DNA of 63,880 bases from Nitrospira sp. (lineage in GTDB: Bacteria; Nitrospirota; Nitrospiria; Nitrospirales; Nitrospiraceae). The stretch spans positions 1 through 63,880 of the forward strand of contig SWDG01000007.1 in assembly GCA_005116965.1 (NCBI GenBank), in the 5' to 3' direction. Each line of letters opens with the position of its first letter. Positions within the stretch are counted from its first letter, which is position 1. This document shows positions 1-8,197 of this stretch, piece after piece. The translations under genes were made by a program, and so were the position numbers. The notes under the pieces were generated by a model that saw nothing but the letters and a program-made list of their open reading frames with translations, made no database searches and had not been told where the DNA came from.

Positions 1-1
1 G

Positions 2-577
2 GAAGCGCTCGCAACGTACGATTTTCCGCTCCTTCTCGCGGCGGAATGGGGCCATGCCGATCGGCTCCTCAACATGCTCGACTCCCCGGATGTCAGCCAG
101 GCTCGGAAGATCAAAATCATGTCATTACTTGGTGAGATGCAGGCCGACGAAGCGCTGCCAAAGTTAAGAGAAGCGCTGAAAAATAGAGATCTGGCTAAAC
201 AGGCCATTCTCTCTATGGGCAATCTCAGCAAAGACGGCATTCCGTTGCTCGTCGATCTGATGAATACCTCGCCCCAATTAGAAATTCAGGCGGCTGCCGC
301 CAAAGGACTGGGGCAGATCGGCGGCATCAACGGCGATGCGTCGGTCGTGCTGCCGTTGCTGGCAAAACTTCAAGATTCAAAGACTGATTGGACGGTCTTG
401 ACGGAAGTCGCGTGGGCCCTCGGCAAGATTCCCGATAAGCGCTCGATCCAACCGCTCTATGACCTCGACAAAAAGCTGCAGGCCATCCGTGATCCCGACA
501 ACCTGATCCTCAAGAAGCTCAAGGAAGCCGTCTTCTGGTCGATCAAACAATGCGATACGTGGGATCAGTTCAGTTAG
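2..577 (+). CDS. HEAT-repeat protein, C-terminal part (runs off the window)
   Basis: The reading frame is open from base 2, so the start lies outside the window and the internal ATG at 74 is not the true start. The visible 191 residues are alpha-helical HEAT/PBS-lyase-type repeats, with recurring patterns such as AAAKGLGQIG and EVAWALGKIPDKRSIQPL. HEAT arrays are protein-protein scaffolds. No catalytic motif is visible and the partner is unknown. The gene ends with TAG, followed by about 160 bases without a recognised gene before the convergent methyltransferase. Confidence 0.75.
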   Translation, partial: EALATYDFPLLLAAEWGHADRLLNMLDSPDVSQARKIKIMSLLGEMQADEALPKLREALKNRDLAKQAILSMGNLSKDGIPLLVDLMNTSPQLEIQAAAAKGLGQIGGINGDASVVLPLLAKLQDSKTDWTVLTEVAWALGKIPDKRSIQPLYDLDKKLQAIRDPDNLILKKLKEAVFWSIKQCDTWDQFS

Positions 578-736
578 GACGACGGGATCAGGATTGACCG
601 ATGCGGGAAACCCTTGAGACGGAATAGTAGATAAAGGACATGGTTTTCAGTACACTTCCGTGTATATGTAGTCTTGGGCTGTCGAGTGCGAGCGCACGGT
701 GAAATGTACAAAGTACTATGTAGTGAGACGACGGCA

Positions 737-1957
737 CTAGAGATGTTCGAGAAGAACTTCTGCGACTCTTTTCCCTAACAACGGCGGAACGGCATTCCCG
801 ATCTGCTTGGCGATCTCGATTTTTGTTCCTGTGAATTTAAAACTATCAGGGAACGACTGCAACCGAGCAGCTTCACGATGGGTAATCGGTCTATGTTGCT
901 GAGGGTGAAGATACCGTCCCTTCTCCGGCTTAAAAAATTCAGTCCGTATCGTGAAGGCAGGTCGATCTCCCCACAAACGACCAAATAGGTCTGTCCCTCC
1001 GGATTTCTTTCTGATCCAACACATCGGCGTCAGATCAGGACGTTTCCTCTGTAGATCAAATCTATTGCCACCCTCGGGAACACACCGATAACGAGAGAGG
1101 CTTTGCTTTGTCGGTGTTCTTCCGAACTGCAAATCCAACGGAGGAGGAACCTGATCTATCCTGAGGTCAGTTCCTACCGGAGCAGGCAGATCTTCAATGG
1201 CGCGAGTCACCGTTTCCCATGGCAACAAGCCATTTTGAAACAGAGTGGGAGATTTTTGAGGATTACAATGCGTGGGATTAGGATGCAGAAGTAAGCCGGT
1301 TCGACTTGCTAAAATAATAGCCCGCTTCCTCCGCTGCGGCACTCCATAGTCTGCCGCATTCAGGATATCGGCATTCACAAAATAGCCCATCGACTCCGCA
1401 AGAGCTTTAATATCTACAAACTCGGCCGACGAGAGCAATTCAGGAACGTTCTCCATTACAAAGGCGACCGGATTCACACGACCAACCACTTCCATAAAGG
1501 TTCTCCAAAGCTGTTTTCTTGGATCACCTTCACGCTGTTTGTTCAAAGGACTGAAACCTTGACAGGGGGGCCCACCGATCACGACTTCCGCATCCGGGAA
1601 CTTGAAAGAATCGTTAGCCAGGAGATCATTAATATCGCCGTGCAAACAGTGATCACCGAAATTCGCATTGTAGGTCTTCGCGGCATATGCATTAAAGTCA
1701 TTGGCAAATACAGGCTCGAATCTTCCGGTCTGGCACAGACCCAAGGTGAAGCCTCCCGCGCCAGAAAACAAATCAATTACCCTGAGCTTTCTTTTCCCGT
1801 ATACAGAGAGACTTTCTGCAACAGGGAGGCCGTTGTATGACGATTTTTGAAATGAATGCCTAAGTAAAGCGTAGGCCTGTTCTGGATATCGCGAGATTAT
1901 GCGATCAATGTCCGGAGGGAGCGCAATTCGCTTTTTAACGTCACGCTTCTTGGCCAT
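737..1957 (-). CDS. DNA (cytosine-5-)-methyltransferase
   Basis: This 406-aa protein is a C5-cytosine DNA methyltransferase that transfers a methyl group from S-adenosylmethionine to cytosine in a specific site. Motif I IDLFSGAGGF is at about residues 61-70, the catalytic motif IV GGPPCQGFS has its nucleophile Cys at 132, motif VI ENV is at 169-171, GVPQRRKR corresponds to motif VIII, and the C-terminal QIGNAVPPLLG is motif X. All core motifs are present, so it should be active. It is divergent from an HNH nuclease gene, as in a type II restriction-modification system. The gene looks less GC-rich than its surroundings, suggesting transfer. The recognition site cannot be predicted. Confidence 0.93.
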   Translation of the reverse strand: MAKKRDVKKRIALPPDIDRIISRYPEQAYALLRHSFQKSSYNGLPVAESLSVYGKRKLRVIDLFSGAGGFTLGLCQTGRFEPVFANDFNAYAAKTYNANFGDHCLHGDINDLLANDSFKFPDAEVVIGGPPCQGFSPLNKQREGDPRKQLWRTFMEVVGRVNPVAFVMENVPELLSSAEFVDIKALAESMGYFVNADILNAADYGVPQRRKRAIILASRTGLLLHPNPTHCNPQKSPTLFQNGLLPWETVTRAIEDLPAPVGTDLRIDQVPPPLDLQFGRTPTKQSLSRYRCVPEGGNRFDLQRKRPDLTPMCWIRKKSGGTDLFGRLWGDRPAFTIRTEFFKPEKGRYLHPQQHRPITHREAARLQSFPDSFKFTGTKIEIAKQIGNAVPPLLGKRVAEVLLEHL

Positions 1958-2130
1958 GATGAACTACGTTATAAATGTCGAAGAGCTAGAAACTTGAAGA
2001 GGAGTAGCCCAGAGCATGGCAACATTATATGGAGTTGATTTAACGAGTCAACCACAATATATAGAAGCAGGTTAAGTTGAGCAATTGAATGCACTTTTGA
2101 GGCGGCAAACATTCGAGCCATACCTGACCT

Positions 2131-2574
2131 ATGCCAAGAAGATCCAAGCAAGGGGATGTTGAATCAATACGAGTCAGGCTTCTTGATCTCCTCGTTAATT
2201 TCAAAAAGGAGCTTCAATCCCCGCATCTTCGCAAAAAAGTCCAAGCTCTTATTCCCGCCTATCACCTGCTTCGAGATTTAGGCAGCTCTCTGATTAAGCC
2301 TGCGGATGCATCCTCAGGAATAGACCGAATTCTCCACTATCTACAAAAGTATCCACAAACCATCGTCGAAGGCGACGAGTTAATGGTGGTTTCAGGAATT
2401 GGAGAATGGGCACGCCGGGTGAGGCAACTCCGAGTTCAGTTTGGATGGTGGATCTATTCTGGAGTCACGTTTGCAAATATGGCTGAAGATGCCCGAGATG
2501 TTGGAAACGAGTCTGAAATTGAAAGCCTTACCGCTGCCCTTGGGATCGATCCGTCGAAGGTCAAGCCTGACTAG
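2131..2574 (+). CDS. N-terminal half of an HNH restriction endonuclease interrupted by an in-frame TAG
   Basis: The 147-aa open frame ends at a TAG (2572-2574), but the same frame continues directly into the HNH-containing reading frame. It carries a helix-turn-helix-like segment with EWARRVRQLRVQFGW at about residues 91-105, a motif repeated in the downstream half. The residues before the stop (VKPD) and after it (YIL) together resemble the 'KP-D-x-Y-x-L' end of that domain type, so the amber codon falls inside a domain. The gene is divergent from the cytosine methyltransferase. It is probably a nonsense-mutated restriction gene, although readthrough or a two-polypeptide nuclease cannot be excluded. 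Confidence 0.7.
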   Translation: MPRRSKQGDVESIRVRLLDLLVNFKKELQSPHLRKKVQALIPAYHLLRDLGSSLIKPADASSGIDRILHYLQKYPQTIVEGDELMVVSGIGEWARRVRQLRVQFGWWIYSGVTFANMAEDARDVGNESEIESLTAALGIDPSKVKPD

Positions 2575-2583
2575 TATATTTTG

Positions 2584-3117
2584 ATGCGAGCCGATCAAGA
2601 CCGTCAAGCTGCTCACCGTTGGAATGTCCTGAACGAGATCCGTAAGAAAAGAGGTTCCGTAACAGACAAACTCCTTGAGTATTTCCGCAAGAACGTCGGC
2701 CAAGAGATCTCTGGGGAGGAGCTCAAGTATTTGGCCAAGGACAAAAAGGAATGGGCCCGCCGAGTTCGAGAGTTACGGACAGAACAGGGATGGCCAATCG
2801 TCACTAAAAATAGTGGCCGCGACGACCTAGCTGTAGGCGTTTATGTCCTCGAAGAGGATCGCCAAGCTTTCGAGCATGATCGGTCAATTCCCGATTCGAT
2901 TCGAGTTGCTGTTTTACAGCGCGACAGCTTCAAATGCGTTGAGCCAAACTGCGGGTGGCATAGAGCAATGCTTTCGCCAGATGACCCCAGAAAAATGCTT
3001 GAACTTCACCACATACAACATCATCGGCACAGAGGTGAAAATGCAATTGATAACCTCGTAACTCTTTGCAATGTTCATCACGACGAACGCCATCGAAATA
3101 CCAGGCGAGCCCTATGA
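2584..3117 (+). CDS. C-terminal half of the interrupted restriction endonuclease, HNH nuclease domain
   Basis: This 177-aa frame is in register with the upstream 2131-2574 frame and follows its TAG by nine bases. A TTG at 2581 precedes the ATG. No convincing Shine-Dalgarno sequence lies close by, which argues against efficient independent initiation. It has a second copy of the winged-helix-like motif, EWARRVRELRTEQGW at about residues 57-71. A C-terminal HNH domain follows, with an FKCVEPNCGW knuckle, the LELHHI core and LCNVHHDERH. HNH domains use a beta-beta-alpha metal fold to cut DNA. With the methyltransferase it would form a type II restriction-modification pair. Confidence 0.75.
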   Translation: MRADQDRQAAHRWNVLNEIRKKRGSVTDKLLEYFRKNVGQEISGEELKYLAKDKKEWARRVRELRTEQGWPIVTKNSGRDDLAVGVYVLEEDRQAFEHDRSIPDSIRVAVLQRDSFKCVEPNCGWHRAMLSPDDPRKMLELHHIQHHRHRGENAIDNLVTLCNVHHDERHRNTRRAL

Positions 3118-3242
3118 GGTATCACACCGTGACTTCTTTGCACTCACCTAGCTATGACAAAAGTCTGGTCAGATAAGCAGGACCATTCTGAATCCATAAC
3201 TTCGATGGAGTCTGAAACCACATTCTTTCCCAGGCACAGCGC

Positions 3243-3677
3243 ATGTCTGACATTTACAATCTCCACCGCTTTCTCGATGCGCAAGCGCCAACCTACAACA
3301 CCGTCCTTGATGAGCTGCAAGCCGGAAGAAAGGGCAGCCATTGGATCTGGTTCATCTTTCCGGAAATCACCGGCCTTGGTCACAGTGGGACGGCGCAGCA
3401 ATTCGCCATTGGTTCACTCGACGAGGCCAAGGCCTACCTCAAACATCCTGTCTTAGGTCCTCGGCTCCACGAATGTACGCAGCTTGTGCTGGATGTGACC
3501 GGGCGCAGCGCAGAGGAGATCTTCGGCTATCCCGACGATCTCAAGTTCCGGTCCTGCATGACCTTGTTTCTGACAGCTGCCACCAACAACACCATCTTCA
3601 ACAACGCCCTGCTCAAATACTTCGACGGCAAGCCCGACCAACTGACGCTGGATCTCCTGGCCCGGCAATCGTCTTAG
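3243..3677 (+). CDS. DUF1810 family protein
   Basis: This 144-aa protein has the typical length and features of the DUF1810 family: an N-terminal YNLHRFLDAQ segment, the signature WIWFIFPEITGLG, and the central LGPRLHECTQLVL and FGYPDDLKFRSCMTLF segments. The family is helical and soluble, and no biochemical function is firmly established. It sits between the broken restriction gene and a toxin-antitoxin pair and looks monocistronic. There is no signal peptide or membrane segment. Confidence 0.85.
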   Translation: MSDIYNLHRFLDAQAPTYNTVLDELQAGRKGSHWIWFIFPEITGLGHSGTAQQFAIGSLDEAKAYLKHPVLGPRLHECTQLVLDVTGRSAEEIFGYPDDLKFRSCMTLFLTAATNNTIFNNALLKYFDGKPDQLTLDLLARQSS

Positions 3678-3921
3678 AGCAGATACAGGTGTCAGTACCA
3701 TTTCGAGCAGGTAGGCAACACACTATCTGCGCGCAACATTCTCACCTGCCCAACCTTGAGCGCGCTGAGACGCACTCTTGTCACAAGCGAGCCATTTCTA
3801 TCGTGCATGTTCTGTGAGTACGAAGGCACCAGGCCGCTTCCTTTCCCCCTTCGGAAAGCTACTTGATTTTCAACCTACTGGGGCTTAGCCTAGTGCTAGT
3901 CAAACAACGTACCGGATATCA

Positions 3922-4143
3922 ATGGCAAAGGTTACTCAGTTCAAGATCGAGTTAGAACAAGAGGAAGATGGCCGCTGGATCGGCGAGGTCCCGTCACTCC
4001 CTGGCGTGATGGCCTATGGGCAAACGAAAGGTGCTGCGCTTGCGGCTGTCCAAGCCTTGGCTCTTCGCGCAATGGCCGATCGCCTCGAACATGACGAGGT
4101 GGTACCTGAGGAGCTGCTGAACGTCTCGTTTATTGCGGCATGA
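3922..4143 (+). CDS. hicB: HicB-like antitoxin
   Basis: This 73-aa protein has the HicB partial RNase-H-like fold: a beta-rich start, then EEDGRWIGEVPSLPGVMAYG and the helix GAALAAVQALALRAMADRL. HicB proteins bind and neutralise the HicA mRNA interferase. This one is short and lacks the extra C-terminal DNA-binding domain found in some homologues, so autoregulation would need another route. Its stop overlaps the next start (ATGA at 4140), giving antitoxin-first order with tight translational coupling. Confidence 0.85.
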   Translation: MAKVTQFKIELEQEEDGRWIGEVPSLPGVMAYGQTKGAALAAVQALALRAMADRLEHDEVVPEELLNVSFIAA

Positions 4144-4352
4144 GCCGTTGGCCGTCGACCCAAGCTTCTCGTGTTCTCTCCGGACTCCTCCGCATCGGTT
4201 GGCAGATCAAACGAACGACCGGTTCTCATAAAATTCTACAACGGACTGGGTGGCCCGACGTCGTCTTCGCTTTTCATGATCGTGACGAGATCGGTCCGCG
4301 TATGTTGGCCCGCCTCTCCAAGGCGACAGGTCTTACACCAGAAGACTTGTGA
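4140..4352 (+). CDS. hicA: HicA-like mRNA interferase toxin
   Basis: This 70-aa protein has the double-stranded RNA-binding-like fold of HicA toxins. The segment RIGWQIKRTTGSHKILQR carries the conserved catalytic His at residue 30, followed by the C-terminal KATGLTPEDL helix. HicA cleaves mRNA independently of translation and is held inactive by HicB. The start overlaps the hicB stop by four bases. It appears intact. Confidence 0.85.
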   Translation: MSRWPSTQASRVLSGLLRIGWQIKRTTGSHKILQRTGWPDVVFAFHDRDEIGPRMLARLSKATGLTPEDL

Positions 4353-4408
4353 CAACGCCTTCGCGTTAGATCCTGTTTCTCCCCTGAACCGCACTTCAAG
4401 TGAGTGAT

Positions 4409-4549
4409 CAGGTTGTCCTTGACTGCGCGCGTTATTCCAATCCTCTACTTCATTTTCAAGGGTAGCCTGGTCGATCCTCGATTGCGCGCGTCGAACGAGC
4501 ACATTCTGATCGTGCGCGGTCCGCGAGCAGGAGGACGACCAGGCTACCC
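4409..4549. repeat. Palindromic repeat with a partial direct copy
   Basis: Bases 4460-4478 (gggtagcctggtcgatcct) pair with 4531-4549 (gaggacgaccaggctaccc) as a nearly perfect inverted repeat of about 19 bp, with one extra base in the left arm. The roughly 50-base interior is rich in GCGCGC runs. A diverged partial direct copy of the left arm lies at 4409-4433, sharing a pattern like 'ggt-tcct-gattgcgcgcgt'. No open frame of interest occupies the stretch. The structure resembles a dispersed palindromic or REP-like element. Other genomic copies cannot be checked from this window. Confidence 0.55.
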
Positions 4550-4634
4550 ATCCCTTCCCCCTGCTGATTGACAATCCTCCATCAGAGACTTATCGTCCTC
4601 CACGCTGCGCAATGTCCGGCTCGGAGATCCCACA

Positions 4635-6212
4635 ATGGACAATCCCCCTTCTTCCGTTCCTTCCCACCTATCTCACGACGCGTTGGAGCAAATTACCCTC
4701 CAGATGGCGTCGAGTCTCGACCTTCATGAGGTACTCACCACGATCACGCAAGGATTGGTCGACGAACTGGACGGCGCCTTCGCCCGCATCTGGCTGTTAG
4801 GTTCCGGCGATCTCTGTGCCGAGTGTCACAAAGCGGCAGACTGCACGAATCGGGCTCGTTGCCTGCACCTTGAGGCGAGTGCGGGACTCTACACCGACCT
4901 CAACGGGGAATATCGTCGCATTCCACTGGGGGCACTGAAGATCGGAAAGATTGCCCAAGGCTTTGGACCGATGCAGACGAACGATGTGCTGGGTGACGAT
5001 CGGCTTCCGAATAAGCAATGGATCAAGGATCACGGGCTCCGGTCCTTTGCCGGGTATCCGTTGAAATTTCGCTCCGATCTGCTCGGCGTGATTGCGATGT
5101 TTGGGCGACGACCATTGAGCGAACAAGAGTTCGAGCGTTTGGCAATCTTTGCCAATCAAGCCGCGATTGCGATCAAGAACGCGCAACTCTTTACAGAAGT
5201 CGCACAACTCACACATCGACTTGAGGCGGAGAATCTCTATCTCCGCGAAGAGATCAAACTTGACCATAATTTTGAGGAGATCGTCGGTGAGAGTCCGAGC
5301 ATCAAGGCTGTGCTCCGACTCATCGAACAGGTCGCGCCGATGGATTCGACGGTCCTGATCCGGGGAGATACAGGGACCGGCAAAGAATTGCTGGCTAGGG
5401 CCGTTCACAACCTCAGCCATCGTAAAACCCGTTCGCTGGTGAAGGTCAACTGCGGAGCGATCCCCGCGAATTTGGTCGAAAGCGAGCTCTTCGGCCATGA
5501 GAAGGGATCGTTCACCGGGGCATTACAACGACGCATCGGCCGATTTGAGTTGGCGGACGGTGGAACCATCTTCCTGGACGAAGTCGGAGAGTTACCGCTC
5601 GACGCACAGGTCAAGCTCCTACGGGTACTACAAGAAAGGGAAGTCGAACGAGTCGGCAGCGGCCATGCGATCAACGTCGATGTGCGAGTCATTGCCGCCA
5701 CGAATCGAGATCTTCATGCAGCGGTGAAGGCCGGTTCATTCAGGGCCGATCTTTTGTATCGACTGAACGTGTTCCCGATCGACGTGCCATCTCTGTCCGC
5801 CCGTGCCTCTGATATCCCTCTCTTGGTCAACCGATTTGTCGCCAAGTTCTCACACAAGATGGGCAAGAAGATCGATGGGGTGTCTCACGCGACCATGGAA
5901 CGACTCACGAAGTATGCGTGGCCCGGCAACATCCGCGAGTTGGAAAACGTCATCGAACGGGCCACGATCCTCGCGAATGGACCGATGCTTCAGATCGACG
6001 AGGTGATGCTTCAGGGGAACTCTGCCCCGCTGTTGCCGGTCGCCGATTCCCTGGAAGAGGTGGAACGGGCTCACATCCTCCGCATCCTTCAGGATACAAA
6101 CTGGGTCATTGAAGGGAAGCAGGGCGCCGCGACTCGACTTGGTCTTCATCCCAACACCCTTCGATCCAGGATGCAGAAGCTCGGCATCAAGAAACCTCTC
6201 CCCACCGCATAG
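4635..6212 (+). CDS. Sigma-54-dependent transcriptional activator, GAF-AAA+-Fis type
   Basis: This 525-aa enhancer-binding protein opens sigma-54 promoters by ATP hydrolysis. An N-terminal GAF sensor domain (about 20-185) contains four closely spaced cysteines at 61, 64, 70 and 76, which could bind a metal or cofactor. The AAA+ domain has Walker A GDTGTGKE (244-251), the sigma-54 contact loop GSFTGA (291-296) with Ser in place of the usual first Ala, and Walker B FLDEVGEL (313-320). A Fis-type helix-turn-helix closes the protein (about 485-520). There is no receiver domain, so the GAF ligand probably sets activity. The next gene has a sigma-54 promoter and an upstream inverted repeat, making it the obvious target. 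Confidence 0.92.
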   Translation: MDNPPSSVPSHLSHDALEQITLQMASSLDLHEVLTTITQGLVDELDGAFARIWLLGSGDLCAECHKAADCTNRARCLHLEASAGLYTDLNGEYRRIPLGALKIGKIAQGFGPMQTNDVLGDDRLPNKQWIKDHGLRSFAGYPLKFRSDLLGVIAMFGRRPLSEQEFERLAIFANQAAIAIKNAQLFTEVAQLTHRLEAENLYLREEIKLDHNFEEIVGESPSIKAVLRLIEQVAPMDSTVLIRGDTGTGKELLARAVHNLSHRKTRSLVKVNCGAIPANLVESELFGHEKGSFTGALQRRIGRFELADGGTIFLDEVGELPLDAQVKLLRVLQEREVERVGSGHAINVDVRVIAATNRDLHAAVKAGSFRADLLYRLNVFPIDVPSLSARASDIPLLVNRFVAKFSHKMGKKIDGVSHATMERLTKYAWPGNIRELENVIERATILANGPMLQIDEVMLQGNSAPLLPVADSLEEVERAHILRILQDTNWVIEGKQGAATRLGLHPNTLRSRMQKLGIKKPLPTA

Positions 6213-6234
6213 CGACGCATCTCACGTTCTACTC

Positions 6235-6268
6235 CCACGAGATATCGTAGCTCCACGATATTTCGTGG
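6235..6268. promoter_or_regulatory. Inverted repeat, candidate enhancer (UAS) or terminator
   Basis: Two 13-bp arms, ccacgagatatcg (6235-6247) and cgatatttcgtgg (6256-6268), form an inverted repeat with one mismatch. The repeat lies about 115 bp upstream of the -24/-12 promoter at 6368, a usual distance for a sigma-54 activator site. The right part also forms a perfect 8-bp hairpin (6251-6258 with 6263-6270) followed by a T-rich stretch, so it could instead end the activator transcript. Both roles are possible. Confidence 0.5.
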
Positions 6269-6367
6269 AGGCGTCTCTCTTTTCTTCTGCTTCATCTTGC
6301 TGCGAATAGTGCGGCAACTGGCTGTTTCTCCAGCGCTTTATCGTGTTTCCCTGATCGTCGTGACGCG

Positions 6368-6383
6368 TGGCACCGGCCTTGCC
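6368..6383 (+). promoter_or_regulatory. Sigma-54 (-24/-12) promoter
   Basis: The sequence TGGCACCGGCCTTGCC matches the sigma-54 consensus TGGCACG-N4-TTGCA, with GG at 6369-6370, GC at 6381-6382 and the required 10-bp gap. It lies 93 bp upstream of the DsrE-like gene start and just after the sigma-54 activator gene. It is expected to drive 6476-8070. Confidence 0.7.
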
Positions 6384-6475
6384 ATGCAGATAGATATCGC
6401 GATCGATCCATAGGACACAACAAGGCAAACAGACATCCACAATCTCGTGAGTGTCATTCAATCAAGGGAGAACCC

Positions 6476-6850
6476 ATGAAAACAGCGATCATCATTCTGT
6501 CCGATCCGAAGAGTGGTTCAGAGGAAGCGCTTGGACGAGTCTTTAATGCGCTGGCGCTCGCGTCTGAATGTAAACAGAAGGGCGATGACGTCGCCGTTGT
6601 CTTCAATGGCGCTGGCACTCGTTGGCCGGCTGAGCTCACCAAGCTCTCACATCCAGCCAATGGTCTCTACAATTCGGTGCGTGACGTCGTGCAAGGCGCC
6701 TCATGCGGTTGCGCCGAGGTCTTTGGGGCAACCGAAAGCGTCAAGGCCTGTGGCGTGCCAATTGTGAAAGACCATGCCCTCGCTGGAACCGCGGGGCTCT
6801 TGAGCCTGCGCCGGTACGTAGCCGAAGGGTGGAATACGATCGTGTTCTGA
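6476..6850 (+). CDS. DsrE/DsrF-like small protein
   Basis: This 124-aa protein has a DsrE-like Rossmann-type fold: [26 protein letters not shown] at the start (a beta strand then a helix), VAVVFNGAGT in the middle and GWNTIVF at the end. Cysteines in ASCGCAEVFGA and KACGV sit where DsrE relatives carry redox or sulfur-transfer residues, but a role in sulfur trafficking is inference only. The start has a strong ribosome site (aagggaga). It is the first gene of a likely operon behind the sigma-54 promoter at 6368, with PNPOx-like and DUF1348 genes after it. Confidence 0.8.
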   Translation: MKTAIIILSDPKSGSEEALGRVFNALALASECKQKGDDVAVVFNGAGTRWPAELTKLSHPANGLYNSVRDVVQGASCGCAEVFGATESVKACGVPIVKDHALAGTAGLLSLRRYVAEGWNTIVF

Positions 6851-6916
6851 GATTGAGCATGAGAGGGCATGCGGCGTGACCCGTCGTCATGTCCTCTCGA
6901 CAGGGAGTACACAACC

Positions 6917-7519
6917 ATGGCGTTGAAATACTTGGAGCTGGCGATGACGGATGCCGTACATCGCACACAGACGCAGTACTACGGAAGGACCGTGGACATC
7001 CCAGGGGCGCCCGAACGAGATCCGCTGGGCCAAGACGAGGCTGAGTTTATTGCAGAGCGTGACAGCTTCTATCTGGGTTCGATCAGCGAAACCGGATGGC
7101 CCTACATTCAGCATCGCGGTGGGCCCAAGGGGTTCTTGCGGGTGGTCAACGAGACGACGCTGGCCTTTGCCGACTACAAGGGCAATCGCCAGCTGCTCAC
7201 GACCGGGAACGTCTCCGTAAACGACCGAGTGGCGCTATTTCTCATGGACTATCCGAACCGAGCGCGGTTGAAGATTCTTGGCCATGCCCGCGTCGAGGAT
7301 GCTCGCGCCCATCCAGAACTCGTCGCACAGCTCGCTGATCCAAAGATGCAGTCGGTGGTGGAGCGGCTGGTCTTTATCGATGTTGTCTCCTTCGACTGGA
7401 ATTGTCCAAAGTACATCACTCCTCGGTACTCTATTGAAGAGGTCGAGGAACTCGCGGCGCCCTTGCGGGCCCGCATCGCTGAATTAGAATCCGAGTTACG
7501 CGCAGCAAGAGCAGGGTAG
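6917..7519 (+). CDS. Pyridoxamine-5'-phosphate-oxidase-family (flavin-binding split barrel) protein
   Basis: The start at ATG 6917, with cagggag upstream, is preferred over an in-frame upstream alternative, giving 200 aa. The protein has the FMN-binding split-barrel pattern: ERDSFYLGSISETGWPYIQH (about 46-65), FADYKGNRQLLTTGN and RVALFLMDYPNRARLKILG. The C-terminus is a short coiled coil (AELESELRAARAG). Relatives bind FMN or F420 and often act in redox detoxification. The substrate is unknown. It follows the DsrE-like gene by 66 bp and is probably co-transcribed from the sigma-54 promoter. Confidence 0.85.
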   Translation: MALKYLELAMTDAVHRTQTQYYGRTVDIPGAPERDPLGQDEAEFIAERDSFYLGSISETGWPYIQHRGGPKGFLRVVNETTLAFADYKGNRQLLTTGNVSVNDRVALFLMDYPNRARLKILGHARVEDARAHPELVAQLADPKMQSVVERLVFIDVVSFDWNCPKYITPRYSIEEVEELAAPLRARIAELESELRAARAG

Positions 7520-7590
7520 GAGTCTTCACCAGTCTGGGTCAAAGATAATCTCTACAATTATCGACCGTCCTCCATCTGAAAAAAGGCCGT

Positions 7591-8070
7591 ATGTCCTCCG
7601 ATCCAAACAAACGCCCTCCTTTTCCACCCTTCACTCAGGAAACTGCCATCCAGAAGGTCCGCATGGCTGAAGATGCGTGGAATACACGCGACCCCGAAAC
7701 GGTGTCGTTGGCTTACAGTGCCGATAGTCAGTGGCGAAATCGTTCAGAGTTCCTAACGGGCCGAGACGCTATCGTTCAGTTCTTAACTCGCAAGTGGAGC
7801 CACGAGCTGGACTACCGGTTGATCAAAACACTGTGGGCATACCACGATAACCGAATCGCGGTGCGGTTCGCCTACGAGTGGCACGACGATTCAGGGAATT
7901 GGTTCCGATCCTATGGTAATGAAAACTGGGAGTTTGACGACAATGGCCTGATGCGACGGCGTCTCGCGAGCATCAATGATCTTCCCATCACAGAGCCTGA
8001 GCGGAAGTACCACTGGCCACTGGGCAGACGTCCTGACACACATCCCTCACTCAGTGACCTGCGACTATGA
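7591..8070 (+). CDS. DUF1348 family protein (SnoaL/NTF2-like fold)
   Basis: This 159-aa protein matches DUF1348 over its full length: [20 protein letters not shown]-type start, [24 protein letters not shown], the tract [20 protein letters not shown] and the end [16 protein letters not shown]. The family adopts an NTF2/SnoaL cone fold and has no settled reaction. It is the last gene of the putative sigma-54-driven operon and is followed by a strong hairpin at 8144-8170. Confidence 0.9.
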   Translation: MSSDPNKRPPFPPFTQETAIQKVRMAEDAWNTRDPETVSLAYSADSQWRNRSEFLTGRDAIVQFLTRKWSHELDYRLIKTLWAYHDNRIAVRFAYEWHDDSGNWFRSYGNENWEFDDNGLMRRRLASINDLPITEPERKYHWPLGRRPDTHPSLSDLRL

Positions 8071-8143
8071 CAATACCTTGAGAAGTGATGGTTTTCACAA
8101 AGACCTCTCTCACAGGAGAGTTTGGTCCCTGGAAGGTTGGAGG

Positions 8144-8170
8144 GGCTGGCGCGTCCATGGCGCGCCAGCC
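8144..8170. terminator. Bidirectional hairpin between convergent genes
   Basis: A perfect 10-bp stem, ggctggcgcg (8144-8153) with cgcgccagcc (8161-8170), and a 7-base loop lies between convergent genes. There is no clear U-tract on either side, so it may be a stabiliser or a non-canonical terminator. Confidence 0.5.
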
Positions 8171-8197
8171 TAACCGTGAAGGAACACTTTTCACACG

